Shown piece after piece: positions 55,560 to 64,000 of a DNA stretch of 64,000 nt. Location: contig OY811978.1 of the NCBI GenBank assembly GCA_963681505.1, positions 1,362,549-1,426,548 on the forward strand, written 5' to 3'. Under the pieces are notes generated by a model. That model was not told the DNA's origin. It did not search any database and worked only from the letters and a program-made list of their open reading frames with translations. Origin of the DNA: Eunapius fragilis. Taxonomy: Eukaryota; Porifera; Demospongiae; Spongillida; Spongillidae. Each line of letters starts with the position of its first letter. Position 1 is the stretch's first letter. Made by a program: the position numbers and the translations under genes.

Positions 55560-57284
55560 TTGAGCTAGATAGCAATGGTGCTTTTTAAGACTGAATAAAC
55601 TTATGCCAGTTTAAATATTATTTTGTAGACAAGATTTTTAGTTATGTCTCTTTTGTAATAATTGGTGTATTATGAAAACCGTGCTGTTAGAGAAATCATT
55701 GCCCTACTCTCATCTTTGAATCAATATGTATTTTATGTGTTCCATCTAGTAGAACTATTAAGGTTTTGTGAGAGTACTGACGTGGAATAGTATGATGGAC
55801 AAACAAATTATGTGCTCTGTGGTTATGGATGATGGCACCAGGCTCTAAGTTAGAGATTGGCTACCGAAATTCAACTATGAGTGTCGCACCCAGTGGTGCT
55901 GTGTAAGCATGTTACTTTAGAAGGAGAGTCTGCCATTGGGCCTGGGGAAGAGATCATTAATGGGTCCTGGTGGTGAGAAGACATGATGTCCACTTCCTCC
56001 CCACACTCTTCTATCAGTGTTCCTCTCCGATGGTTTTGGTCTCTACCCTCTCTAGTTGTGTTATGTCTCTGACATATAGAATGTTATATGTGTTTTTAGA
56101 TTACGACAACCTATGGGGCTGCAAGTCTCATTTTAAGGTCTATCAAACTACCACCATCAAGGAAAGTGGACACCTCAAGTGGAGCTATACCAGCTGCGGG
56201 AGGATTAATGACAATCCTCTGTGCAGTGGCATCAGTAAATATTAAAGACAACTCTATTTCTGATAGCTGTAGGTGATAGCTTACACAGCATGATGGGTAA
56301 ATTGCCTTTGTGGTGCAGTGGCATATGGTGTCACGTGACCTTATGGGATTGTCCATGGTTTTACAGTACATACAATGGGTGTTACCCCTAGGGGTTCAGA
56401 TTTCATTCTGCACATTGTTTTAAATTAGTACATTCATACCCAAATCAGAACTGTCACTATTGATCTGTTCTGTTCACTCTACCTGTCACAAACATATAGC
56501 TGCACGCATTGTTTCCGCCAATTATATATGGGACAGTTCAGGACAAAATTGTGCAATACGTACAGGGTCTTTGTGAACTCAATGCGTTTCACCTTTGAAT
56601 TGGAATAACTTTACACGGTGTAGCTAAAAATCTAGGATTTTGATACCAATGTCAAGGGTTCAGACTGATATGTTTTCATATATTTTAACTAAGATTAATT
56701 AGCTTCAATAAGCACGCGTAATTAACCGCTGAAGGGTAGCAATGTTAAGGTATCAACTCTGGAACCAAAATAATAATAATGGCAATTTTTCTCACTGCTT
56801 TTGCTCTCTTTGCGAACACATACACAATGATTATTTCAGTTCCATACTGGTTCATGACATAATCGAGATAAGCCTCACCCTCGAGTGCAATGAACCTTCC
56901 CCACCTTTGTATGCATTGAACTGACTTTGCATGAAGGTGTCGTGGTGGAGTCATCTTGTAAGCGCTACGTACCTCAATTGCTGCGGTTTACTGTTACGAT
57001 CGCCTTAGTACTTACAGCTTGTTGAATTCATCAATGGTGTGCATCAATTGCAGCATGGATGAGACACGAATCTTAAAAATAAAACTGCCACACTGATTTC
57101 TCAGATACATGTACTATCATACAGTCATCTTGCAGTGTTTCCCACAGCGCCATGCTATCACTATGGTTATACAAACTATAACTGCGGATATAACTAACGT
57201 ATAACTTTGGTATAAACGTACACAATTCTATAACTTTGGTTTAAATGAATTAAACTAAAGTTGTTACTTCGGTATAAACGCCCC
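55560..57284. other. no firmly supported gene; one Cys-containing frame at 56100-56250
   Basis: A plus-strand frame after TGTTTTTAG at about 56099 reads YDNLWGCKSHFKVYQTTT...WSYTSCGRINDNPLCSG. The composition is protein-like, but no family was recognised. The opposite strand also has an open frame, so I do not call an exon. The rest is AT-rich with no feature seen. Confidence 0.35.
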
Positions 57285-57545
57285 CAGATTTTTGCAGTTG
57301 AGTTATTAAAATTTCTGAAGTCGTTAATAATCAATTGTAAAGCGCGCGCTATTCAATAGAGTTGCATGTGACGCCACACGCACGTATTACAATTGTGTCA
57401 CACACTTGTAATTGCTGATTGAGTTGGAAGTGTACAGCTCTTTGGTTTGTGTGTTGCAAGCCAGGAGAAAAACGACATCGTATTCACAAACAAAACCCAC
57501 GCGCACGCAAAAGTAACCACAAATAGGTTAAATTTATGAATTATT
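57285..57545. repeat. dispersed repeat, copy B (copy A at 12573-12850)
   Basis: Near-identical to 12590-12835 in the same orientation. It contains an additional AT-rich stretch (GCGCTATTCAATAGAG) and GTATTACAATTG, absent from copy A. Confidence 0.8.
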
Positions 57546-57599
57546 AATAATTGTTGTAAGCGTGGGGTGATGTGGTGGTATGACACAACACCCTTCGTA

Positions 57600-58005
57600 A
57601 TGTTCTGGCTGAGACATGCCACGGACCCATCTTGGCATCGAAGTGGAAGCTGGCAATGACCTCACAGCCGATCATGCATGTAAGATTGGCAAGCTGAGAA
57701 GCCAGCTGTGAGAAGGCTTGCATCATAAGTCTCTGCTACCAGGGGAACACACAACCAGCCGAGTTCTTTGCATTTTGCATCATTGGCCCTGTGCTTTCTG
57801 CCTTCAGTGGCGAGGGCAGCTGATCCTGCAGACACTCCAGCTTCCATAAGGGTATGTGTGTTAAGCAGAGAGGTTACAGAGATATCAAAGGCAGCTGTCT
57901 TGCCTGTTGTCCAGTTAGTCAACAGAAGGTCAGCAGGACGGATGTGGCTAGGCCCAAGTTGGCTGTACTTAGAGACATCTATGGCAGACTCAACCTCCAT
58001 CTAGT
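57600..58005 (-). pseudogene. retroelement 3'-end protein fragment (RPADLLL...KHRANDAKCKELGW)
   Basis: A minus-strand open frame at 57662-58000 encodes HIRPADLLLTNWTTGKTAAFD, SVTSLLNTHTLMEAGVSAGS, KHRANDAKCKELGWLCVPLV and AETYDA. It is the best-preserved member of the family also seen at 28350, 30730 and 36721. I associate it with the C-terminus of sponge reverse-transcriptase proteins. FD-S-V, E-and K-containing motifs could be a PD-(D/E)XK nuclease core, which is inference. No RT domain is adjacent, so this is a 3' fragment, as expected from 5'-truncated retrotransposition. Confidence 0.6.
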
Positions 58006-58242
58006 GAGGGCCAATGCCACTGCCATCCTCACCAGACGTATTTTGAATTAACATTAACTATAGGCTATGTTTAAGACTGTACCCATGTGTATGTAGCTCA
58101 TGCGTTATAGCAATGGCAATGAGGTCAAGCGAAGTAGAGATGACAACTGTACGTAAAAAACAAGGAGATCATCAAATAGGGTACTGTTCATCGTGGAAAG
58201 AAGGCTATCCCTAGCACAGCTGAGTGGGAAAGATGCTTTTTG

Positions 58243-58525
58243 TGATGCAGTGGTTATGCAATATATCTTGGCTACGCGCATGCGTGTTCTACACAACCAA
58301 AAATCAAAACTTGGTACAAAAGTGTAATGCCCAACGGGTCTGTATCGGATTGTCATGTATTGTCATTACCATACATGCATCCGATACACGCCCGTTGGGC
58401 GGCACATCCTGTACCAGGTTGTATTTTTTTGGTTGTGTATGATTTGTATTGATTCGTCGCGTGTGGATGGTTTTTGTGTAATTCTGGAGAATACCTCAAC
58501 AGTCGGTTGCCCGCGAACTCTATAC
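58243..58525 (+). repeat. 5' LTR of the gypsy element, split by a MITE
   Basis: About 135 bp of LTR sequence plus a 146-bp insertion at 58292-58437. It ends at ...CTCTATAC before TGGTGACG. Confidence 0.85.
58292..58437. mobile_element. 146-bp palindromic MITE nested in the 5' LTR
   Basis: Ends CACAACCAAAAA and TTTTTTGGTTGTG, flanked by TA on both sides (58290-58291 and 58438-58439). The 3' LTR has a single TA at the matching position (GCTCTATGATTT), giving the exact empty site. A second inverted pair inside (GCCCAACGGG.CTGTATCGGAT and ATCCGATACACGCCCGTTGGG) makes a long hairpin. The TA duplication is consistent with a Tc1/mariner-type mobiliser. Confidence 0.9.
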
Positions 58526-58563
58526 TGGTGACGACTGACGAGGGTGGGATATTATGAGAAGAC

Positions 58564-60010
58564 ATGGCGACGGTCATAGGAAAGATTGGAGAATTCGACG
58601 GAGCAACTGAAGATTGGTGCAGCTACACCGAAAGGTTAGAGCACTACTTTAATAAGGCCGAATAAAGTAGGGGACGAGGAAAAGAAAGATGCATTTTTGT
58701 CATGCATTGGGAAAGAGACTTTAGGGTTACTTCGCGCCTTAGTAGCACCAGCGAACAGCCCCGGATCCAGCATAGGCTCGGGGGGGAGCGGCCGCCCCCC
58801 CCCCCATTCATACGAAATGCCGCCCTCTGTAACCAATTGCCGCCCCCCCCCCCCCGCTCCATTCCCCACGCACTATGACGCACGCGCGCACAAACCAAGA
58901 TATAAATCATCGTACGGCAAGCAGCCACTCCCCCCCCCACACTTTTCGTATCGGACCTGAAGCAGACTGTACCCCCCCCCCCCCCCCCCCCCCCCCGCCT
59001 TTGGATCGGGCCTAAAGCGGACAGCACCCCCCCCCCCCCCCCCCCGCTTTTCGTATCCGCCCCTGGCATCGCATGCATTCATTGCCAATGTGCCGCCCCT
59101 CCGTAAAACCGCCCCCCCCCCCCCCCTTAGCCAAATCCTGGATCCGGGGCTGCCAGCGAAACTAAAAGACAAAACTTATGAGGCAATCGTTGAGACCCTA
59201 ACGAAACACCTAGCCCCGAAACCGATAGTAATAGTGGAGAGGTTTAGGTTTAACAAAAGGGACCAGAAGGAAGGGGAAGGAATCAGAGCGTATGTAGCCA
59301 GCCTTCAAAAGTTAGCCGAGCATTGTGTTTTTGGTGACAGTTTATCAGACATGTTACGTGACAGATTAGTATGCGGAATCAGGGACGAAGGCATACAAAA
59401 GTGTCTTAACAAAGTCCGACCTCACCTTTGCGAAGATTTTAGAAATTGCGGAGGTAGCAGAGAGAGAGCAAGAAGAGAGGCTGCTGAATTACATGAAGGA
59501 ATATCGGAAGTACATAACATTCCTGCGCACAACCCAAAACGTTCCTTTGACCGAGTAGCCAATAGTTGCTATCTTTGTGGAGGCAACGGGCATGGGCCAG
59601 ATAAGTGCTACTTTAAAAAGGAGTTGTGCAGATGCTGCAACAAAAGGGGACATATAGAAAAGGTTTGTAAATCAAAGGCCAGCAAGGTAAAAGAAATTGC
59701 AAAGGAGGAGGAGGAAGATCAGGAAAGGAGAGAAGAAAATCAAGTGAACTGGGGTCAAGTCAACACAATAGGAAAGAAATGGAGTTCTAAAAAAACCTTG
59801 CGCATAGATATCATAGTGGAAGGGCAAATAGTAAAGATGGAACTAGATACCGGTGCAGCAGTGTCCTTAATACCCCTTAACACCTGCCAACAGAGGTTTT
59901 CACATATCCCCATAAAGAAGACAAAAGCACGGTTAAGGACATATACAGGGGAGCAAATAAGCCTCAAGGGGGAGTTGCAAGTCAGAGTGAAGAAGGAAGG
60001 CAAAGAGTGA
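58564..60010 (+). pseudogene. gypsy gag and protease region, disrupted
   Basis: An ATG at 58564 opens a gag-like frame that stops after about 33 codons (58665). It resumes in another frame as GKETLGLLRAL, and is then split by a 397-bp insertion (58756-59152). Beyond it the gag continues (ERFRFNKRDQKEGEGIRAYV, CGIRDEGIQKCL). Two CCHC-type knuckles follow (CYLCGGNGHGPDKC at about 59570 and CRCCNKRGHIEKVC at about 59630), then a retropepsin active site, LDTGA (about 59845). It ends at a TGA at about 60008. Confidence 0.85.
58756..59152. mobile_element. 397-bp hAT-like non-autonomous element nested in gag
   Basis: The 15-bp TIRs CAGCCCCGGATCCAG and CTGGATCCGGGGCTG are perfect. They are flanked by an 8-bp direct duplication CCAGCGAA at 58748-58755 and 59153-59160. 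CAG...CTG ends and an 8-bp duplication are hallmarks of the hAT superfamily. The interior is dominated by poly-C tracts separated by diverged copies of a unit containing CGTATCGG/ATCGGGCCTAAAGCGGAC, that is, tandem internal repeats. There is no coding capacity. Confidence 0.92.
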
Positions 60011-60296
60011 ACATTACCCCTATTGGTAGTGGAAGGACAGGGACCACCTTTGATAGGGCGGAATTGGTTGGAAAGTATCCCATTGGATTGGGGAGTGATC
60101 AAAACGGTACAATGCAAAGAAGGGAATCAATGTAAAGATGGGAGTCAGAGAGCCGCAAGGTTGAAATAACTGATGGAAAGGTACCCAAACCTGCAAAGGA
60201 GTTTTAAAGGGTACAAAATTCAAACTGAACATAAGGGAAGGATGTACACCAGTCTTCCTCAAGGCTAGACCGGTTCCTTACTCCCTAAGAGCAAAA

Positions 60297-60965
60297 GTGG
60301 AAGCTGAACTGGAACGGCTACAGAAAGCTGGGATAATAACCCCCATAGAGTGGAGTGAGTGGGCTACCCCAATCGTGGTAGTCCCAAAACCTGATGGAGC
60401 AATCAGGCTGTGTGGGGACTATAAAACAACAGTGAACCCTGCTCTAAAAATCGACAAATACCCCATTTCTAAGATCGAAGACATCTTTGCTAGTTACGGT
60501 GTTTAGTAAAATTGACTTAAAACAAGCCTACTCCCAAACGGAGCTCGATGATGAGGCAAAGAAACTTTTGACCATCAATACTCAGAAAGGCCTATACCAG
60601 TATAACAGGTTAGCTTTTGGGATAGCGTCTGCACCCGCGATGTGGCAAAGACTATGGATCAGATCCTACAAGGGATACCGAAGTCCCAATGTTGTTGGAT
60701 GACATAGTAGTTGCAGGGAGAGATGAAGATGAACATTTCAACATACTTAATCAAGTGTTGGAACGTCTGGACAAAAACAATCTCACCATAAACCCAAAGA
60801 AGTGTGCCTTTTTCCAGGAAAGTATCACTTTTTGTGGTCATCAGATTGACAAGGAAGGCTTACATAAGATGCTGGACAAGATCCAAGCAGTGAGAGAAGC
60901 ACCGAGGCCATGCAAAGTTACGGAATTACGGTACTTTTTTAGGGCTTGTGAACTATTATAATCGA
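60297..60965 (+). pseudogene. gypsy reverse-transcriptase region
   Basis: Fragments in three frames include WATPIVVVPKPDG, a fingers motif (LCGDYKTTVN), the first palm Asp region FSKIDLKQAYSQ, LAFGIASAPAMW and the catalytic LLDDIVVAG. Frame changes occur near 60500, 60675 and 60945. Confidence 0.85.
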
Positions 60966-61620
60966 TTTCTCCCAAACTTGTCAACAGGCTGACGCCCTTA
61001 TATGCGCTGCTACAGAAACACACCACATGGAAGTGGTCTACAAAATGCCAAGAGGCGTTTGAAGAAGTGAAAGCATTGATCACATCAGAACAAGTATTGA
61101 CACACTTCAACCCGGAATTACCCCTCACATTGGCATGTAATGCAAGCCCCTATGGACTGGGGGCGGTACTGTCACATACTATTTCAAAAGGAGTCGAACG
61201 GCCAATAGCTTTGCCTCACATACCCTAACAGCATCAGAACAGAAGTATGCCCAAATTGACAAGGAAGCTACAGCTTTAATATGGGGGGTAAAACATTTTC
61301 ATCAATACCTCTATGGTAAACGGTTCACACTGATAACAGACCACCAACCACTGACAGCAATTTTTAATCCAGAGAAAGGTGTTTCCACTACCATGGCAGC
61401 TTGTCTCCAAAGATATGGGGTATTCTTGTCGGGATACAGCTTCAACATAGTATACCGGAACACAACACTTCACGGTAATGCAGACGCATTGTCTCGCCTA
61501 CCTACGAACAGTCAGGACCTGGGGTCCAACAAACAAGAAGAAGTGAAACTGTTAGTGATTCAGCAAATTGAACCATTACCTGTGACGGCAGAAGACATGA
61601 TAAACACTCTGAGACCCTAC
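60966..61620 (+). pseudogene. gypsy RNase H region
   Basis: Includes a LTLACNASPYGLGAVLSH segment (the first acidic position reads Asn where Asp is usual), FTLITDHQPLTAIF, and the terminal HGNADALSRLP. One frame change lies in the middle. Confidence 0.8.
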
Positions 61621-61621
61621 C

Positions 61622-62959
61622 TTGGCTAAAGTGTATCAGTTTGTGTTGCAAGGATGGCCCCTTGAAACTGGAAGAGACCTGAAACCATACATGGACAGAA
61701 AGGATGAGCTGAAAATAGAGCAGGACTGTTTGATGTGGGGGAATCTGCTTGTGGTAGTTCCAAAAAAATTACAAGAGAAAGTGTTGGAGGAACTGCATGG
61801 TGGACACATAGACATAGGGGTCATCAAGATGAAAAGTTTGGCTCGGTGTCACATATGGTGGCCAGGCATTGACAAGGACATTGAAGAAATCACCAGATCA
61901 TGTGAAGGTTGCTTATTGATGAAATGGAATCCAAAGCTTACACCAATACATCCATGGGAGTTCCCTGAAGGGCCTTGGCGGTGAGTTCGTATTGACTTTG
62001 TGGGACCCTTTGAGAACAGAATGTTTTTTGGTGGCTGTGGACGCATATTCAAAGTGGCCCGAAGTAATGATGATGGAGGGAACAACAACTACCCAGACAA
62101 TAGACCAACTGCGGAATTTATTTGCACGATGTGGAATTCCGCAGCAAGTTATAAGTGACAATGGTCCACAGTTTGTGCCAGAGGAATTCACAAGGTTCAT
62201 AAAGGCTAACAATATATTAAGCACACCAAATCAAGCCCTTACCACCCGGCAACTAATGGCCTTGCAGAATGTTTCATTCAAACTTTTAAACAGGCCCTGA
62301 GAACAGCACGAAAAGGAAAAAGATCATTGGAACACAGAATGGCTGACTTCTTAATAAGCTACAGGAATGCAGTACATGCCACGACAGAAACATCCCCAGC
62401 ACAGCTGATGATGGGGAGAACCTTAAGAAGCAGAATTCACCTCTTGAGGCCAGACTTGAGGGGAGTGGTGACCAAACATCAAGCAGCCCAAGTGGAGACT
62501 CGACCGGCAGCCATAGAACACACTTTTGAAGAGGGGGAGCAAGTGATGGCAAGAGACTACCGTCTGGCAAAGGAGAGGTGGCAACATGCTACTGTGATGT
62601 CAAAGGTTGGTGTAAAGTCATACCTGTTGAAGTTGCCTGATGGACTGATATGGAAACGACATTCAGACCAGATAGTGAAGGCAAATGGGAGAGGGCTGGA
62701 AGGAACTCACAACAGCTGGAACCCTGACCTAGAGGAAGAAGATGCAGAAGAGAACAAAGACATTGTAGTAAATACTCCTCCATGCCCAACGGTAAGTAGG
62801 GAAGTAGTGACAGCAGAGGATCTTGGACGATCACGGGGGGATACCCAAAAACATACGGACAGAGCAGAAGCAGTTGGTCCCCCGGACAGAGTAGAACCAG
62901 GTGGACCCACTACACCTACACTGTATGAAGAGAGGAAATACCAGGGGAGGTACTCCTAG
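61622..62959 (+). pseudogene. gypsy integrase region
   Basis: The HHCC zinc finger (HIDIG...ITRSCEGC) lies at about 61800-61915. The core includes VAVDAYSKWPEV (first Asp) and VISDNGPQFVPEEF (second Asp) at about 62030-62190. A frame change at about 62230 precedes RMADFLISYRNAVHATTETS. A C-terminal segment, FEEGEQVMARDYRL, ends with KLPDGLIWKRHSDQIV. The acidic tail ends at a stop at 62959. Confidence 0.85.
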
Positions 62960-63112
62960 TCTTGAAAGTCAGCAACCTTCAGACCATAGACCTTCTCCGT
63001 CTCAGAATCTTCCATCCATAAACCAACCAGTCACGGAACCAATGAGGACTCGTTATGGTCGAGTGGTGAAGAAGCCTATTCGCTTCCAGGACTGAATTAC
63101 AGGGGAGGAGGG

Positions 63113-63256
63113 TGATGTAGTGGTTATGCTGTATATCTATTAGGGTGTGGCTATGCGCATGCATGCTCTATGATTTGTATCGATTCATCTCGTGTGGATG
63201 GTTTTTGTGTAATTCTGGAGAATACCTGAACAGTCGGTTGCCCGCGAACTCTATAC
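63113..63256 (+). repeat. 3' LTR of the gypsy element
   Basis: 144 bp starting TGATGTAGTGG and ending CTCTATAC. It is the uninterrupted counterpart of the 5' LTR, with a 9-bp longer segment (CTATTAGGG) near its start. Confidence 0.88.
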
Positions 63257-63622
63257 TTCTCATCTATGAATCGAATAAAAACTGATCTTGGAAATAGATT
63301 AAATACCTCCACTCTATGCCACATAATGAGAATTGTTTTAGAGAGCTAGAGAACTAACACCTAGTAATCACCTTTATTCATAAGCGTGGAGCGCCACACT
63401 CTGGGAAGCCTTTGTTAGCTTGTCTTGGTACTCAACAGTATGTAGTCAGTTTGTCTTAGCACCCAACCTTGTTGCAATATGTAGATTGTCTAGTTATTTT
63501 GTGATTAGATTTGCTTGCCTTGGTACCCTACCTTGTTACAGTATCTAGCTACCCAACTATCGTACAGTATGTAGCCCTACTAGGTTACTACATGTGTGTC
63601 TACCTAGTCTATCAATGCTTAA
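63257..63622. other. no gene; diverged short repeat
   Basis: Words such as CTTGTCTTGGTACTCAACAGTATGTAG recur with divergence (GTCTTAGCACCCAACCTTG, CCTTGGTACCCTACCTTG, ACCCAACTATCGTACAG). This looks like an old tandem repeat of about 50 bp at 63410-63580. Confidence 0.5.
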
Positions 63623-63881
63623 GGTGGGAGGGGGCGTTGACATGGGCTACACATGACAAGGTCAGACAGCCTTTGGGTCAATGTATGTGTGTGCAATGAT
63701 GACCTACAGCCATGGCTCTAAGCTGTGAAGGAGGACATGGCTATGTCATCATTGCACACACATACATTATGTAGTAATCCCATCTGGGAAGTATAAAACT
63801 GGTGAGGATATGCATTCTGGACCTCACCGAGAGGCTGTTTGACCTTGTTATGGATTGCCCATGTTAATGGCCCCTCCAACC
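63623..63881. mobile_element. palindromic element, about 260 bp
   Basis: GGTGGGAGGGGGCGTTGACATGGGC (63623-63647) and its diverged inverse (63857-63881) bound an interior in which ATGTGTGTGCAATGATGAC and GTCATCATTGCACACACAT, and AGGTCAGACAGCC and GGCTGTTTGACCT, also pair. It forms one long imperfect hairpin. No coding capacity. Confidence 0.75.
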
Positions 63882-64000
63882 TGAGAGCCACACATACATT
63901 GAGTAAGCCAGATACAGTAATCCCATTAGGGGTACCCAAAGAGTTTCACCGAACCGACAGGCACATGATTTCTACATGTGTCATGATGTTGTGTGCACGC
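63882..64000. other. partial repeat of the preceding element, then window edge
   Basis: CACACATACATTGAGTA...CAGTAATCCCATTAGG resembles CACACATACATTATGTAGTAATCCCATCTGG at 63757-63786. This suggests a partial tandem copy continuing past the window. Confidence 0.45.

Larger units (their letters stand above)
58243..63256 (+). mobile_element. Ty3/gypsy LTR retrotransposon, decayed, with two nested insertions
   Basis: The 5' LTR (58243-58525, including a nested MITE) and 3' LTR (63113-63256) share TGATG(C/T)AGTGGTTATGC at their start and AACAGTCGGTTGCCCGCGAA near their end. A TGGTGACG primer-binding-site candidate follows the 5' LTR, and a purine tract (ACAGGGGAGGAGGG) precedes the 3' LTR. Inside, in order, are gag with zinc knuckles, protease, RT, RNase H and integrase, all plus strand. 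Multiple frameshifts and stops make it inactive. LTR divergence (several substitutions plus a 9-bp indel) indicates moderate age. A clear target duplication was not found (TTTTG before, TTCTC after). Confidence 0.9.

Noticed and set aside
56097-56250. Candidate exon YDNLWGC...SCGRINDNPLCSG on the plus strand
   Set aside because: Composition is protein-like but no family is recognised and the opposite strand is also open, so I recorded it only as an unresolved region.
58636-59172. Gly-rich minus-strand frames over the gypsy gag
   Set aside because: They come from poly-C runs inside the nested hAT-like element.
1-64000. CRISPR arrays
   Set aside because: The repeats are head-to-tail without unique spacers and the genome is eukaryotic. 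No cas-like genes.
1-64000. tRNA or rRNA genes
   Set aside because: No cloverleaf-compatible A/B box arrangement or rRNA-like block was noticed by eye. A covariance-model scan would be needed to exclude them.

Overview
This is a eukaryotic, almost certainly metazoan, window, most likely from a demosponge. The evidence is very short introns (about 50-70 bp), modular surface receptors built from phase-1 Ig-like and fibronectin-III (FN3) exons with SEA-like, transmembrane and short tyrosine-containing tail exons, and a transposon complement I associate with sponge and cnidarian genomes. No bacterial operon, rRNA or tRNA was recognised. Species identity is inference.

Layout. 1-3815: a 45-bp minisatellite entering from the left edge. 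3816-7050: no recognisable gene, only a hairpin and a short GTCCGG-rich tandem repeat. 7050-8062 (-): decayed integrase-type transposon protein. 8640-11745 (-): decayed transposase with a RAG1-N-terminus-like zinc-finger/RING region (N-RAG-TP-like). 12100-19220: a dense field of non-autonomous TIR elements and palindromes, including a 597-bp foldback at 15274-15870 whose two arms each encode the N-terminus of a RecQ-like helicase. 20610-27962 (+): Ig-FN3 transmembrane receptor with a 3.8-kb GT-rich minisatellite in one intron and a 42-bp minisatellite in another. 28350-38250: receptor fragments (31802-32067 -, 35696-35937 +), retroelement 3'-end fragments, two large minisatellites and a palindromic MITE. 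38923-45940: a 7.0-kb DNA transposon with about 199-bp TIRs carrying two convergent intron-containing genes, a DUF6589-like transposase (+) and a RecQ-family helicase (-), with Ty3/gypsy debris inside one transposase intron. 46400-49280: no recognisable gene. 49451-55557 (-): a second multi-domain Ig/FN3/SEA/TM receptor, its introns packed with minisatellites and purine/pyrimidine tracts; one exon is interrupted by a 243-bp TIR element. 57285-58005: dispersed repeat and retroelement fragment. 58243-63256 (+): a decayed Ty3/gypsy LTR retrotransposon with two nested insertions, each with an inferable target-site duplication. 63623-63881: a palindromic element.

How it fits together. Host-gene content is two or more adhesion/recognition-type receptors. 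Everything else is mobile or tandemly repetitive. The most notable system is the RecQ-helicase plus transposase element and its foldback relative. Both sit in G-rich targets, and a nearby copy of the 38751-38921 repeat shows what the insertion site looked like beforehand. Several receptor exons change reading frame at or near short homopolymers. That fits either pseudogenisation or homopolymer indels from long-read assembly, so 'broken' calls on those exons are provisional.
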